Assembly (NCBI GenBank): GCA_009711785.1
Contig: VENA01000058.1
Coordinates: 32,724 to 96,723, forward strand
Reading direction: 5' to 3'
Length of the DNA: 64,000 nucleotides
Source of the DNA: Bacillota bacterium
Lineage (GTDB): Bacteria > Bacillota > Clostridia > Tissierellales > MES13
Shown here: piece by piece, positions 8,804 through 17,803 of the stretch
Layout: each line of letters opens with the position of its first letter
How positions within the stretch are numbered: position 1 is the first letter of the stretch
Program-made: the position numbers and the translations under genes
Notes under the pieces: generated by a model
Databases searched by the model: none
Told to the model about the DNA's origin: nothing
The model's input: only the letters and a program-made list of their open reading frames with translations

Positions 8804-9436
8804 ATGGGTGATTTGATATACAAAAGACATAGTGTTAGGAAATTTAAAGATACAGATATACCTTTAGAGGATATAAAAAAAATTATTAAAGATGCTACAT
8901 ATGCCCCTTCAGGTAAAAATCTTCAAAACTGGCACTTTGTTGTAGTTAAAAACAAAGAAAAAATTCAAGAGATGTCTAAAATAGTTGAAAAGAAAAATGA
9001 AGAAATGGCAAGTAAACTTATGGATGAAGATAAGAAAAAATCCCTTACTAAATACGTGAAATATCATACTGTATTTAAAAATGCTCCAGTTGCTATTTTA
9101 GTATATGCAGGTAAATATCCATCTACGGGAGTAGATGTTTTAAAAGAAATTAATGCAAGTGATGAAGAAATTAAGGAATTAGAAAAAGTATCTCCTGGCA
9201 TACAAAATATATCTGCAGCAATGGAGAATTTATTATTATCCGCTGCTGATTTAGGATATGGTACTTGTTGGATGACAGGTCCTTTGTATGCAGCTAAAGA
9301 AATAAATGAATTTTTAGGCTTTGAAAAGGAAGGATATTTCCTCGCTGCTATTACTCCCTTAGGAGTTAGTGATGAGTCTGAATTAAAAAGTCCACCTAGA
9401 AAACCTGTGGATGAAGTTTTAACAATAATAGAGTAA
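8804..9436 (+). CDS. Nitroreductase-family FMN oxidoreductase
   Basis: The 210-residue protein has the family N-terminus IYKRHSVRKFKD, where the Arg/Ser residues bind the FMN phosphate. SGKNLQNWHFVVV follows near residue 38, and GYGTCWMTGP is near residue 150. Such enzymes use NAD(P)H to reduce nitro compounds, quinones or enoates; the physiological substrate is unknown. It stands alone on the plus strand, with its own promoter and a terminator shared with the convergent HD-GYP gene. Confidence 0.85.
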   Translation: MGDLIYKRHSVRKFKDTDIPLEDIKKIIKDATYAPSGKNLQNWHFVVVKNKEKIQEMSKIVEKKNEEMASKLMDEDKKKSLTKYVKYHTVFKNAPVAILVYAGKYPSTGVDVLKEINASDEEIKELEKVSPGIQNISAAMENLLLSAADLGYGTCWMTGPLYAAKEINEFLGFEKEGYFLAAITPLGVSDESELKSPPRKPVDEVLTIIE

Positions 9437-9440
9437 AAAT

Positions 9441-9466
9441 AAATCCCAGTAAATTTACTGGGATTT
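9441..9466. terminator. Bidirectional terminator between nitroreductase and HD-GYP gene
   Basis: A 26-bp perfect palindrome, AAATCCCAGTAAA with its complement, is flanked by A-rich sequence on the left and T-rich on the right between convergent genes. Confidence 0.85.
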
Positions 9467-10963
9467 TTATTTATTAAAAACTTTTGTTATTGCAATATCA
9501 GCTATATCAGGATTAAATTGTTTTCCCTTTTCTTTTTTAATAATTTCTATAGCTTTCCTTTCACTTAGTGCTTTTCTATATGATCTATCACTGGTCATAG
9601 CATCATATGCATCTGCTAGCTGTATAATTTGTGCTTCATAGGGGATTTCATCTCTTTTTAATCCTAAAGGATAGCCACCCCCATTAAAATGTTCATGGTG
9701 GGCATATATTATGTCTGATACTTCATTTAGTCCACTAATATTTTCAACTATTGTTTTTGAAAATGTAGGGTGATCTTTTATTAACTCAAATTCTTCATAA
9801 GTTAGCTTTCCAGATTTATTTAATATCTCTTCTGGTACTCCAATTTTCCCAACATCATGTAATAAAGCAGCTATATCAATCCCTTTAATCTCTTTTTCAC
9901 TTAATCCAATTTCTCTAGCTATTTTCATACTATACTCTCTAACCCTTTCCCCGTGCCCTTTTGTATAATTATCTTTAAGTTCTATTGCTGAGACTAATGC
10001 TTTTACAGTTTCTAGATATGTATTTGTTAACTTCTTTTGTCTTGATCTTTCATTATAAAAGTGAGAAATAAGTTGAGCGTAGTATTTAAGTATAGATTGA
10101 GATTCTTCACTAAAATCTTTTTCTGAATCAATAGAAATGATACCTATTATTTCATTATCAACTACTATAGGAGCATAAAGCATTACAAAATCATCTAACG
10201 ATCCCATATTTTTTAAAACTTTTTTTATTTCCTCTGGAAGCCTTTTATTACTACCCTTTTTTATTTTTTTAATATAGGCCTCAATATTATCAGTCACTGG
10301 ACTTTTTATATCTACAAAAGTTTCCCCTTTTTTAAATATAAGTTTTTTCATTGTTTCTTTATCATAACCCTTACTTACAATTGGATAATAATAGCCATCC
10401 TTTAATTCAAAAAGAGTACCCTTTTCTGCTTCATCCACAAGGGAAAAAACAGTTTTAAAGCACTTTTTTAAAAAATCTTTTTTACTTATCTTATTTATAT
10501 CTGAAAAAGATTTTAAAACAGATTCAAGCTTATATGATAGAGTTTCTATAAGTTTATTTGATTTATTTAAATTTCTACTTTGGGCTATTAATTCTTCCTC
10601 ATTTGCCTGTATATTAGTTAAGAGCTCATAATATTTATTTTCAAATTTTACAAGTTCCTTTACTGTATGTTTACTTTTACTTACAGAACACTCCATTAAA
10701 TTATATGAATAAAGCTTATCTGTTGAAATATTATCAGTAAACTCATTTAGCTTTTCTAATGGATCTAATAATTTGATTTTAATCTTATAATTTATATATA
10801 TCACTGTTATAATTAAAAAAAATATAAACATTATATAATATACTGAAAAGTTTATAGTCCCCTTAAATTCCCCTCTAAGTTTTATGATTAAAGTAGTTAT
10901 AATAATAAGTGATATGGCAGATATTAAAGCTATACTTATATTAATTAACTTTTTTATTGTCAA
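9467..10963 (-). CDS. Membrane-bound GAF/HD-GYP domain protein, probable c-di-GMP phosphodiesterase
   Basis: The preferred start is TTG at 10963, preceded by GGGGGA at a 6-nt spacing. An upstream ATG frame to 11029 is open but has no fitting site. The 498-residue product has two transmembrane segments (about residues 8-30 and 43-62), a coiled linker, a GAF-like sensor (about 150-310) and a C-terminal HD-GYP domain. The HD pair is HDVGKIG near residue 369. The GYP motif reads HHEHFNGGGYPLGL, with Asn where Asp is usual before the Gly. HD-GYP proteins hydrolyse c-di-GMP; activity here is inferred. It is monocistronic. Confidence 0.85.
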   Translation of the reverse strand: MTIKKLINISIALISAISLIIITTLIIKLRGEFKGTINFSVYYIMFIFFLIITVIYINYKIKIKLLDPLEKLNEFTDNISTDKLYSYNLMECSVSKSKHTVKELVKFENKYYELLTNIQANEEELIAQSRNLNKSNKLIETLSYKLESVLKSFSDINKISKKDFLKKCFKTVFSLVDEAEKGTLFELKDGYYYPIVSKGYDKETMKKLIFKKGETFVDIKSPVTDNIEAYIKKIKKGSNKRLPEEIKKVLKNMGSLDDFVMLYAPIVVDNEIIGIISIDSEKDFSEESQSILKYYAQLISHFYNERSRQKKLTNTYLETVKALVSAIELKDNYTKGHGERVREYSMKIAREIGLSEKEIKGIDIAALLHDVGKIGVPEEILNKSGKLTYEEFELIKDHPTFSKTIVENISGLNEVSDIIYAHHEHFNGGGYPLGLKRDEIPYEAQIIQLADAYDAMTSDRSYRKALSERKAIEIIKKEKGKQFNPDIADIAITKVFNK

Positions 10964-11046
10964 TAAAATCCCCCATTTAAAAACTTTTTCTCCCTCCTTT
11001 ATTCTACAATAAAATAGGTTTTTTTCCAAATTTTTTATAAAAAAGA

Positions 11047-11067
11047 CTATGAATTAAAAATTCATAG
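11047..11067 (-). terminator. Terminator of pgi
   Basis: The stem CTATGAATT/AATTCATAG has a 3-nt loop. An A-rich run upstream on the plus strand gives a U tract for the minus transcript. Confidence 0.75.
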
Positions 11068-11075
11068 CCTTTAAT

Positions 11076-12419
11076 TTATTTCATCCTTTTTAAAAGTTCT
11101 TTTCTTAAGTCTTCAAACCCTGGTTTTCCAAGAAGGGCAAACATATTTTTCTTATAGGCTTCAACTCCAGGTTGATCAAAAGGATTAACTCCAAGTAAAT
11201 ATCCACTTATACCACATGCTTTTTCAAAGAAGTATATTAATTTACCAAAATAAAACTCATCCAACTTAGGTATATTTAAAATTAAGTTTGGAACATCCCC
11301 ATCAACATGGGCTAAAAGTGTACCTTCAAAGGCCTTTTTATTTACAAAATCCATAGTTTTATCCTTTAAGTAATTAAGTCCATCTAAATTTTGACTATCT
11401 TCTTTTATAGTAATATCCTTTTTTGGAGTTTCTATATTTATTACAGTTTCAAATAAGTGTCTCTTTCCATCCTGTAAATACTGACCCATAGAATGTAAAT
11501 CAGTTGAAAAATTAACTGAAGCAGGAAAAATCCCTCTTAAATCTTTCCCTTCACTTTCTCCATATAATTGCTTCCACCATTCAGATAAATAGCTTAAAGA
11601 CGGTTCATAATTAACTAATACTTCTATTTCTTTTCCTCTTTTATATAAAATGTTTCTTATAGCAGCATACTGATAACAGTAATTTTCATCTAAGTTTTGA
11701 TTATTATATTCTTTAACTCCATCCTTTGCACCTTCAAACATTTTATCAATATCTAAACCGGATACTGCTATTGGTAACATCCCAACAGGGGTGAAAATTG
11801 AATATCTTCCTCCAATATCATCAGGAATAACAAAACTTTCATACCCTTCATTATCTGCAAGTTCCTTTAAAGCGCCTCTTTCTTTATCTGTAGTTGCATA
11901 AATTCTTTCTTTAGCTTCTTCTTTACCATATTTATCTTCGATGTATTTTCTTAATACTCTAAAGGCTATGGCAGGTTCAGTTGTAGTACCTGATTTTGAA
12001 ATTACATTAATGCTAATATCTTTATTTTCTATAACATCTAATAATTCACTTAAATACTGACCACTTATATTATTACCAACAAAATATATCTCTGGTGCAT
12101 TTCTTTTTTCTTTAGTAAGATTATTACTAAAACTATGTGTTAATGCTTCTATTGCAGCTCTAGCTCCTAAATAAGAGCCTCCTATCCCTATAACTATGAA
12201 AACATCAGAATTATTTCTAATTTTTTCACTTATTTTTTTAATTCTTTTAAATTCTTCTTTATCATATTCTAAAGGATAGTCTATCCATCCTAAAAAGTCT
12301 TTTCCTGCACCGGTTGAGTTATGTAACATATCATGGGCTCTTTTAACTGACTCTTTAATATTCATCATTTCATGTTCCTTTATACCTGCATTTTTATAAT
12401 CTAATAATATATTATTCAT
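11076..12419 (-). CDS. pgi: Glucose-6-phosphate isomerase
   Basis: The 447-residue enzyme interconverts glucose-6-phosphate and fructose-6-phosphate. Visible family motifs are [18 protein letters not shown] near residue 78, the phosphate-binding stretch [16 protein letters not shown] near 140, [11 protein letters not shown] near 205, and the C-terminal [18 protein letters not shown]. Length is typical of the short Firmicute form. The start is an ATG after AAGGAGG. It appears monocistronic with its own terminator. Confidence 0.97.
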   Translation of the reverse strand: MNNILLDYKNAGIKEHEMMNIKESVKRAHDMLHNSTGAGKDFLGWIDYPLEYDKEEFKRIKKISEKIRNNSDVFIVIGIGGSYLGARAAIEALTHSFSNNLTKEKRNAPEIYFVGNNISGQYLSELLDVIENKDISINVISKSGTTTEPAIAFRVLRKYIEDKYGKEEAKERIYATTDKERGALKELADNEGYESFVIPDDIGGRYSIFTPVGMLPIAVSGLDIDKMFEGAKDGVKEYNNQNLDENYCYQYAAIRNILYKRGKEIEVLVNYEPSLSYLSEWWKQLYGESEGKDLRGIFPASVNFSTDLHSMGQYLQDGKRHLFETVINIETPKKDITIKEDSQNLDGLNYLKDKTMDFVNKKAFEGTLLAHVDGDVPNLILNIPKLDEFYFGKLIYFFEKACGISGYLLGVNPFDQPGVEAYKKNMFALLGKPGFEDLRKELLKRMK

Positions 12420-12491
12420 ATAAACCTCCTTATTTTAATTTCTTTAACATCTATTTATTCTACTATTTATATTGTTCTATATCAAACATAA

Positions 12492-12515
12492 AAAATACGG
12501 AATAATCCGTATTTT
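12492..12515 (-). terminator. Terminator of the nad operon
   Basis: A 10-bp stem AAAATACGGA/TCCGTATTTT with loop ATAA sits directly after the nadC stop. Confidence 0.8.
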
Positions 12516-13343
12516 CTAAATTATTTTCAAACTAATGTCTGAAGCCTTTACTGAATGGGTTATAGCTCCTGTGGATATAACATGAACTCCTGTTTTTGCC
12601 ATTTCATTGATATTTTCTAGGGTTATATTTCCTGATGTTTCTAGTATTTTTTCGTTATTTAGTTTAACAGCTAAAGCTATATCCTTATAATTCATATTAT
12701 CAAGCATAATAATATCAACATCTGTTTTTATAGCCCTTTTAAACTTTTCTAAACTATCAACCTCTATCTCTATCTTTGTGGTATGGGGAATTTTATTTTT
12801 TATTTTACTTACTGCTTTTTCTATACCCCCTGAGGCTTTAATATGATTATCCTTTATCATTACTGCATCAGATAAATTATATCTATGATTATATCCTCCC
12901 CCTACTTTAACTGAATATTTTTCTATAATTCTTAAATTTGGAGTTGTCTTTCTTGTATCAGTTATTTTTACATTTAATCCTTTAACCCTTTGAACAAATT
13001 CATTAGTTTTAGTAGCAATACCTGACATCCTTTGTAAAAAATTAAGAGCTGTTCTTTCTGCTGAAAGTATTGCTTTAGTTTTCCCTGTAATTGTTAAAAT
13101 AACATCCCCTTTATTAACTAAATCTCCATCTTTACACTTTTTATTAAAATTCATTTCATTATCTAAAAAACTAAAAGTTAATTCACATACTTCTAATCCA
13201 CAAACGACCATTTTCTCCTTTGCTATGATTTTAGCTGTAGATATACTTTTTTCATCTATTAGGTTATCAGTTGTTATATCTCCATTATTCATATCCTCTA
13301 ATAAGGCATTTTTAATTAACTGTTTTATAATATATCTATTCAA
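12516..13343 (-). CDS. nadC: Quinolinate phosphoribosyltransferase (nicotinate-nucleotide diphosphorylase, carboxylating)
   Basis: NadC converts quinolinate and PRPP to nicotinate mononucleotide. Motifs include LLEDMNNGDITTDNL at the N-terminus, ERTALNFLQRMSGIAT near residue 100, DTRKTTPNLR near 130 (PRPP/quinolinate site), GGGYNHRYNLSDAVMIKDNH, and the C-terminal VHVISTGAITHS. I prefer TTG at 13343, since GGTGGTG lies 8 nt upstream and the family usually starts a few residues before IIKQLIKNALLED; GTG at 13355 is the alternative. The ribosome site overlaps the nadB terminal region, suggesting translational coupling. It is the last gene of nadA-nadB-nadC. Confidence 0.93.
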   Translation of the reverse strand: MNRYIIKQLIKNALLEDMNNGDITTDNLIDEKSISTAKIIAKEKMVVCGLEVCELTFSFLDNEMNFNKKCKDGDLVNKGDVILTITGKTKAILSAERTALNFLQRMSGIATKTNEFVQRVKGLNVKITDTRKTTPNLRIIEKYSVKVGGGYNHRYNLSDAVMIKDNHIKASGGIEKAVSKIKNKIPHTTKIEIEVDSLEKFKRAIKTDVDIIMLDNMNYKDIALAVKLNNEKILETSGNITLENINEMAKTGVHVISTGAITHSVKASDISLKII

Positions 13344-13355
13344 TTTTTTCACCAC

Positions 13356-13446
13356 CTACTTTTCAATATAATGACATCCCAAACTTTCTTCCCTTTTTAA
13401 ACAAGCTTTTATTATTAATTTACTTACAGTTGCCATATTTAAAGTT
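13356..13446 (-). other. Out-of-frame C-terminal tail of nadB
   Basis: In the frame one base off from the nadB reading frame, translation continues ETLNMATVSKLIIKAC, then LKREESLGCHY, to a TAG at 13356-13358. That stop abuts the first possible GTG start of nadC. These residues match the expected C-terminal helix of L-aspartate oxidase (arginine-rich REESRGxHY signature). The break lies in a run of eight A at 13449-13456 (eight T on the coding strand); seven would restore the frame. Confidence 0.85.
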
Positions 13447-14823
13447 TCAAAAAAAATCTTTACTATAAAAATGTTTATTAAAATCATTTAAAATATCCTC
13501 TATCTTAACTTCAGCCTTTAATAAATCTTTTTTATTTCTAACTATCCCTACATCTTTATCCATAATACATTGTATTTTCTTTTTATAATGGGTAAAATCC
13601 CAATTATCTAAATTATAAGTTTCATCTAATATATACTTATCTTTATATGGATTATTGTTTATATTTTCAGCAATATTATATCCAAAGGTTATACATTCTA
13701 ATAAAGAGTTACTAGCTAATCTATTTGCACCATGAACACCTGTATTTGCACATTCTCCGCATGCATAGAGATTTTTAATATTCGTTAAACCATTAAAATC
13801 TGTTTCTATTCCCCCTATAAAATAATGTTCAACTGCTATAACCGGTATATAATCATTACACATATCAAATCCATTTTCTAAGCACTTTTTGTATATATTA
13901 GGGAATCTCTTTTTAATAAAACTATTTTCTAAATGGGTTGCATCTAGATACACACATTCTTCATCATTATCTATAAGTTCTTTATATATGCCTCTTGCTA
14001 CAATATCTCTTGGAGCTAATTCTCCTCTTTTGTGATATTTAAGCATAAAACGCTCATTAAATTTATTTTTTAAATAAGCACCTTCTCCCCTTACTGCTTC
14101 TGAAATTAAAAACTTTTTCCCCTTTTCTTTTGAGTAAAAGGCAGTGGGGTGAAACTGTATAAACTCCATATTTTTAAGATTGCAACCTGCTCTATAGGCT
14201 AAAGCAATACCATCCCCAGTAGATATGGAAGTATTAGTAGTATTTTTAAAAAGTCCCCCAATTCCTCCTGTAGCTATAACTGTATGTTTTGATGTTATAT
14301 TAAATACTTTTTTATTTAAAACCTTTGCACCTATACATATATTTTTATTTTTTATAAGATCAATAGCCATAGTATTATCTAATACAGTTATATTACTTCT
14401 CTTTTTTACATTACTTATAAGAGTATCCATTATAACTTTTCCTGTAATATCTCCTCCTGCATGAAGGATTCTTCTATTACTATGACCACCTTCCATAGTT
14501 GTTTTTAATTTCCCATTTTTATATTTATCAAAGAAAACACCAAATTCTATTAATTTATCTATCCTTTCTTTAGAGGTTTTAACCATCATATTTAAGGCTT
14601 GTAAATTATTAAACTTATTTCCTGCAATAAAGGTATCCTTTATATGACTTTTATAACTATCTTCTTTATCTATACAAGCTGCTATTCCTCCCTGGGCTAA
14701 ACTTGAATTACATCTATATAAATCTCCTTTAGTAATTATAGTTATTTTTAAATCACTTTTTATATTAAGTGCTGTATATAAGCTTGCTAATCCTCCACCT
14801 ATGATTAACACATCAGTATACAT
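13447..14823 (-). CDS. nadB: L-aspartate oxidase, C-terminal end frameshifted
   Basis: NadB oxidises L-aspartate to iminoaspartate for quinolinate synthesis. The 458-residue frame has the FAD motif IGGGLASLYTALN at the N-terminus, SSLAQGGIAAC near residue 40, GGHSNRRILHAGGDITG near 120, and EFIQFHPTAF near 220. Later motifs are VEHYFIGGIETD and ANTGVHGANRLASNSLLE. It stops at a TGA inside an eight-T run just before the conserved terminal segment, which continues in the next frame (13356-13446). A full frame would give about 488 residues. A real mutation, programmed slippage or a base-calling error are all possible. It starts 10 nt after nadA, with a GGGGTGAGGGT site. Confidence 0.9.
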   Translation of the reverse strand: MYTDVLIIGGGLASLYTALNIKSDLKITIITKGDLYRCNSSLAQGGIAACIDKEDSYKSHIKDTFIAGNKFNNLQALNMMVKTSKERIDKLIEFGVFFDKYKNGKLKTTMEGGHSNRRILHAGGDITGKVIMDTLISNVKKRSNITVLDNTMAIDLIKNKNICIGAKVLNKKVFNITSKHTVIATGGIGGLFKNTTNTSISTGDGIALAYRAGCNLKNMEFIQFHPTAFYSKEKGKKFLISEAVRGEGAYLKNKFNERFMLKYHKRGELAPRDIVARGIYKELIDNDEECVYLDATHLENSFIKKRFPNIYKKCLENGFDMCNDYIPVIAVEHYFIGGIETDFNGLTNIKNLYACGECANTGVHGANRLASNSLLECITFGYNIAENINNNPYKDKYILDETYNLDNWDFTHYKKKIQCIMDKDVGIVRNKKDLLKAEVKIEDILNDFNKHFYSKDFF

Positions 14824-14833
14824 ACCCTCACCC

Positions 14834-15739
14834 CTATAAGCTTTTATTGAGCATATTTGTTAGTGATTTTAAAGCCTTTTTAGAAATTGAATTATCTACC
14901 TTAATTTCATATTCTTCATTTTCTAATGCATTTAATACATCTTTTAAAGTGATTTTTTTCATATCCTCACAAATTAAGTTATTATCTAGTAAAATAAATT
15001 CTTTATTAGGATTATCTTTTTTTAGTTTATATAATACGCCTTTTTCAGTTCCTATTATAAATTTTTTATTCTTAGATTTATTAGCATAATTTATTATTTG
15101 GGAAGTACTACCTATAAAATCTGCTTCTTTTAATACATCATAATCACACTCAGGATGTACTAATAATAAAGCTAAAGGATGTTTGTTTTTCATCCTTTTT
15201 ACATGACTTTTATTAACCCTTTCATGGGTCGGACAATATCCGTTATAGGTAATAACCTCTTTATTAGTTTGATTTTTTACATAATTACCTAAATTCTTAT
15301 CTGGTACAAATAAAATTTTCTTTGCATCTAAACTATTGACTATTTTTACTGCATTAGAACTTGTAACACATATATCACTTTCAGCTTTAACCTCCATGGA
15401 TGAATTAACATAACAAACTATTTTACTGTCAGGATTATTTCTTTTATACTCTTTTAATTTTTCAGCCTTTATCATATCCGCCATAGGGCATAATGCATTT
15501 TTTACAGGTAATAATATCTTTTTATCTGGAGAAAGTATTTTAGCACTTTCTGCCATAAATTTAACTCCACAAAATATAATAATATTTTCACCTACATTGG
15601 CAATCTCTCTACTTAATGCTAAAGAATCCCCTATAATATCTGCTACCTTCTGAATCTCTGGAAGTTGATAGTTATGGGCTATAACTAATGCGTTTTTCTT
15701 TCTTTTTAAATGATTTATTTTATTTATTATACTCTCCAT
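14834..15739 (-). CDS. nadA: Quinolinate synthase A
   Basis: NadA condenses iminoaspartate with dihydroxyacetone phosphate to quinolinate, using a [4Fe-4S] cluster. The 301-residue product starts at the ATG at 15739, which has AAGGAGAT 4 nt upstream; a longer frame to 15802 lacks a site. Motifs include VIAHNYQLPEIQ, GDSLALSREI, and three cluster-type cysteines in IIFCGVKFMAESAKIL, DICVTSSNAV and LLVHPECD. It is first in nadA-nadB-nadC. It has a candidate promoter and operator immediately upstream. Confidence 0.95.
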   Translation of the reverse strand: MESIINKINHLKRKKNALVIAHNYQLPEIQKVADIIGDSLALSREIANVGENIIIFCGVKFMAESAKILSPDKKILLPVKNALCPMADMIKAEKLKEYKRNNPDSKIVCYVNSSMEVKAESDICVTSSNAVKIVNSLDAKKILFVPDKNLGNYVKNQTNKEVITYNGYCPTHERVNKSHVKRMKNKHPLALLLVHPECDYDVLKEADFIGSTSQIINYANKSKNKKFIIGTEKGVLYKLKKDNPNKEFILLDNNLICEDMKKITLKDVLNALENEEYEIKVDNSISKKALKSLTNMLNKSL

Positions 15740-15746
15740 ATTTATC

Positions 15747-15820
15747 TCCTTTCTCATTGTATATACATGTGTCTTTACACCTATTATAAAAAAGTATAAC
15801 ATTTAACCTAAACTTATTCA
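15747..15820 (-). promoter_or_regulatory. Promoter and candidate operator of the nad operon
   Basis: On the minus strand a -35 TTGAAT, a 17-nt spacer and a -10 TATACT are followed by TATAAT and then GTGTAAAGACAC, an inverted repeat with GTGT/ACAC arms, and TGTATATACA. Position just downstream of the promoter suits a repressor such as NiaR. That assignment is inference from operon content. Confidence 0.45.
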
Positions 15821-15828
15821 ACTTAAAA

Positions 15829-15853
15829 AAATTAAGACCCTAGGGTCTTAATT
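15829..15853 (-). terminator. Terminator of the FAD oxidoreductase gene
   Basis: A near-perfect palindrome ATTAAGACCCTAGGGTCTTAAT is preceded by an A-rich run, which becomes the U tract on the minus strand. Confidence 0.75.
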
Positions 15854-15897
15854 TGAGTAATACTATTCTTTATATTCTATTGTTACTTTTCTTAGCG

Positions 15898-17109
15898 TTA
15901 AAACTTATCTATAATTTCTTTTAATTTAAGTCCCTCTTGTAACTTTTTAGATATATCTAAGTTTTTATTTACTGCCTTTTTAACCTTTACCATTTTAGAT
16001 ACATCACCCATAAGAACTGCTCCTATTATTTTTTTATTCTTTAAATATAACTTATTATGTATGAACTTTTCATCATCACTAAATTTTAGTGTCTCATCAA
16101 ATTCTTTTACATCTCCAATAGAAAATAATGATGTATCTGCTATATTTAACATTGTATAGGGTTTAGGTAATGTATATTCTTTATTTTCTCCTGCCATATT
16201 TACTCCTGCTATCTTACCTTGCTCATTTGCAGCTGTCCATAATCCTAAGGTTACACCATCTCTCTCTGCAATGTCACCAGCAGCAAAAACATTTTTAATA
16301 TTAGTTTCTAAATGTTTATCTACTTTTATTCCCCGTCCAACGTTTAAATTAGTTCCCTCTGCTATGGCTATATTTGATCTTATTCCTGTAGAAAATAATA
16401 CAGCATCAGTCTTTATTTCAGGACCATCCTTTATACTTAGCCCCTTTACGCTATTTTCTCCTAATATTTCCTGTGCATAAGCTCCTAGGTAAAATTTCAA
16501 TCCCTTTTTTTCTAAAATATCTTTAAATTTATTAGATAATTCTTCATCTAATTGTTTAGATAATAAATATGTAGAATTTTCTATAACATTAACATCTTTT
16601 CCTAACTTCTTTATTGCCCAAGCAGCTTCAAGGCCTAAAAGTCCGCCACCTATAACTGTTATATTTTTACATTCACTGAAGTAATTTTTTATATGTTTTA
16701 AATCTTTAATAGTTCTAAGGGCTAATACACCTTTTTTATATTTACCCGCTACTGGTGGTATAAAGGGACGACTTCCATTTGCTAATAATAATTTTTTATA
16801 TTCTATTTCTCTTCCATCATCTAATTTTATATTCTTATTATCCGTATCAATTTTCTCTACTATGCTACCTAAAATCACATCTATGTTTTTTTCTTTATAC
16901 CAATCTTCCTTCTTTAATAGTAATTCATCATCGGTAAAATTCTTACTTATATAATGGGATAATTTAACTCTATAATAAGTTAAATATTTCTCTGAAGAAA
17001 CTATAGTTATATTTCCACTTTTATCTCTTTTTGAAATCTCTTCTGCTGCTGAAAACCCTGCGATACCATTTCCAATTATTAAATATTTTGTTTTCATCTT
17101 TTCACTCAT
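15898..17109 (-). CDS. NAD(P)H- and FAD-dependent oxidoreductase, NADH:rubredoxin reductase-like
   Basis: The 403-residue protein has two dinucleotide folds: IIGNGIAGFSAAEEIS at the N-terminus for FAD and VIGGGLLGLEAAWAIKK near residue 150 for NAD(P)H. The second FAD motif is NVFAAGDIAE near residue 275. A C-terminal domain of about 80 residues resembles that of NADH:rubredoxin reductases and the NirB N-terminal half. No redox-active CxxC or Cys42-type NADH oxidase residue is evident. It may feed electrons to rubredoxin for oxygen or superoxide reduction in an anaerobe; no rubredoxin gene is adjacent. The ATG at 17109 follows GGGGGGA and is preferred to the ATG at 17130. Confidence 0.8.
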   Translation of the reverse strand: MSEKMKTKYLIIGNGIAGFSAAEEISKRDKSGNITIVSSEKYLTYYRVKLSHYISKNFTDDELLLKKEDWYKEKNIDVILGSIVEKIDTDNKNIKLDDGREIEYKKLLLANGSRPFIPPVAGKYKKGVLALRTIKDLKHIKNYFSECKNITVIGGGLLGLEAAWAIKKLGKDVNVIENSTYLLSKQLDEELSNKFKDILEKKGLKFYLGAYAQEILGENSVKGLSIKDGPEIKTDAVLFSTGIRSNIAIAEGTNLNVGRGIKVDKHLETNIKNVFAAGDIAERDGVTLGLWTAANEQGKIAGVNMAGENKEYTLPKPYTMLNIADTSLFSIGDVKEFDETLKFSDDEKFIHNKLYLKNKKIIGAVLMGDVSKMVKVKKAVNKNLDISKKLQEGLKLKEIIDKF

Positions 17110-17190
17110 CAAATCCCCCCTGTATATCACTTCAACTTTTTACATATATTACAATTACCCTTAAAACACTTTAGTAATCATAATATGTAT

Positions 17191-17751
17191 CTAAATATCA
17201 TTATTTCTAATTATGCATCCAACCTTTTTATCATGGTCCTTTACTTTAGTATTTGATTTTAGCCCCCCTAAAATCCAAAAGATTATAATATCTCCACTAC
17301 AGCCTGTTATAAGTATTATACTTATAAGAAGAATATATAAACTTTTAGTAATACATCCTAGTAAAAAAGGAATAACTCCTAATATTAACAAGGGCATAAT
17401 AATACTAATTTTATATTCATTAATATATAACCATTCTTTACAATGACAATACGGAGCTAATTTTTTTAATAATATCCCGAATTCAATAGATTTAGTTTTA
17501 TTATCACAAAATATAGAAAAAAATAGGCCATGTATTAATTCATGTATAATTATACCTAATATCAATAATATTGGATATATAACTAAACTAAGAATTACTA
17601 AATTGGAACTCTTTTGTATATATTCTTTTTCAATAAATTCTTTATCCCAACCAAATATAAAAATTAAACTTGATATAAATATTAAAGATATTAAGATAAT
17701 AATTGATAGTCTATTTGCTTTTTTAACTGTTGTAGTTACTTCCTTTTTCAT
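17191..17751 (-). CDS. DUF3267-like integral-membrane zinc metalloprotease
   Basis: The 186-residue protein has four hydrophobic segments. The second carries a zincin HExxH motif, IIHELIHGLFFSIF, near residue 85. A second putative metal region follows in APYCHCKEW. This layout fits the DUF3267 putative zincin family of membrane peptidases; no substrate is known. The ATG at 17751 follows AGGGTGG at a 6-nt spacing; a longer frame to 17811 has no ribosome site. It lies just downstream of the PP2C phosphatase terminator. Confidence 0.7.
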   Translation of the reverse strand: MKKEVTTTVKKANRLSIIILISLIFISSLIFIFGWDKEFIEKEYIQKSSNLVILSLVIYPILLILGIIIHELIHGLFFSIFCDNKTKSIEFGILLKKLAPYCHCKEWLYINEYKISIIMPLLILGVIPFLLGCITKSLYILLISIILITGCSGDIIIFWILGGLKSNTKVKDHDKKVGCIIRNNDI

Positions 17752-17785
17752 ATATTCCACCCTTAATTTTAAGATATAAAAAAAC

Positions 17786-17802
17786 CGAGGAATTAATCCT
17801 CG
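17786..17802 (-). terminator. Terminator of the PP2C phosphatase gene
   Basis: The stem CGAGGA/TCCTCG has a 5-nt loop and sits right after the stop. Ten A at 17775-17784 give a strong U tract on the minus strand. Confidence 0.8.
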
Positions 17803-17803
17803 A

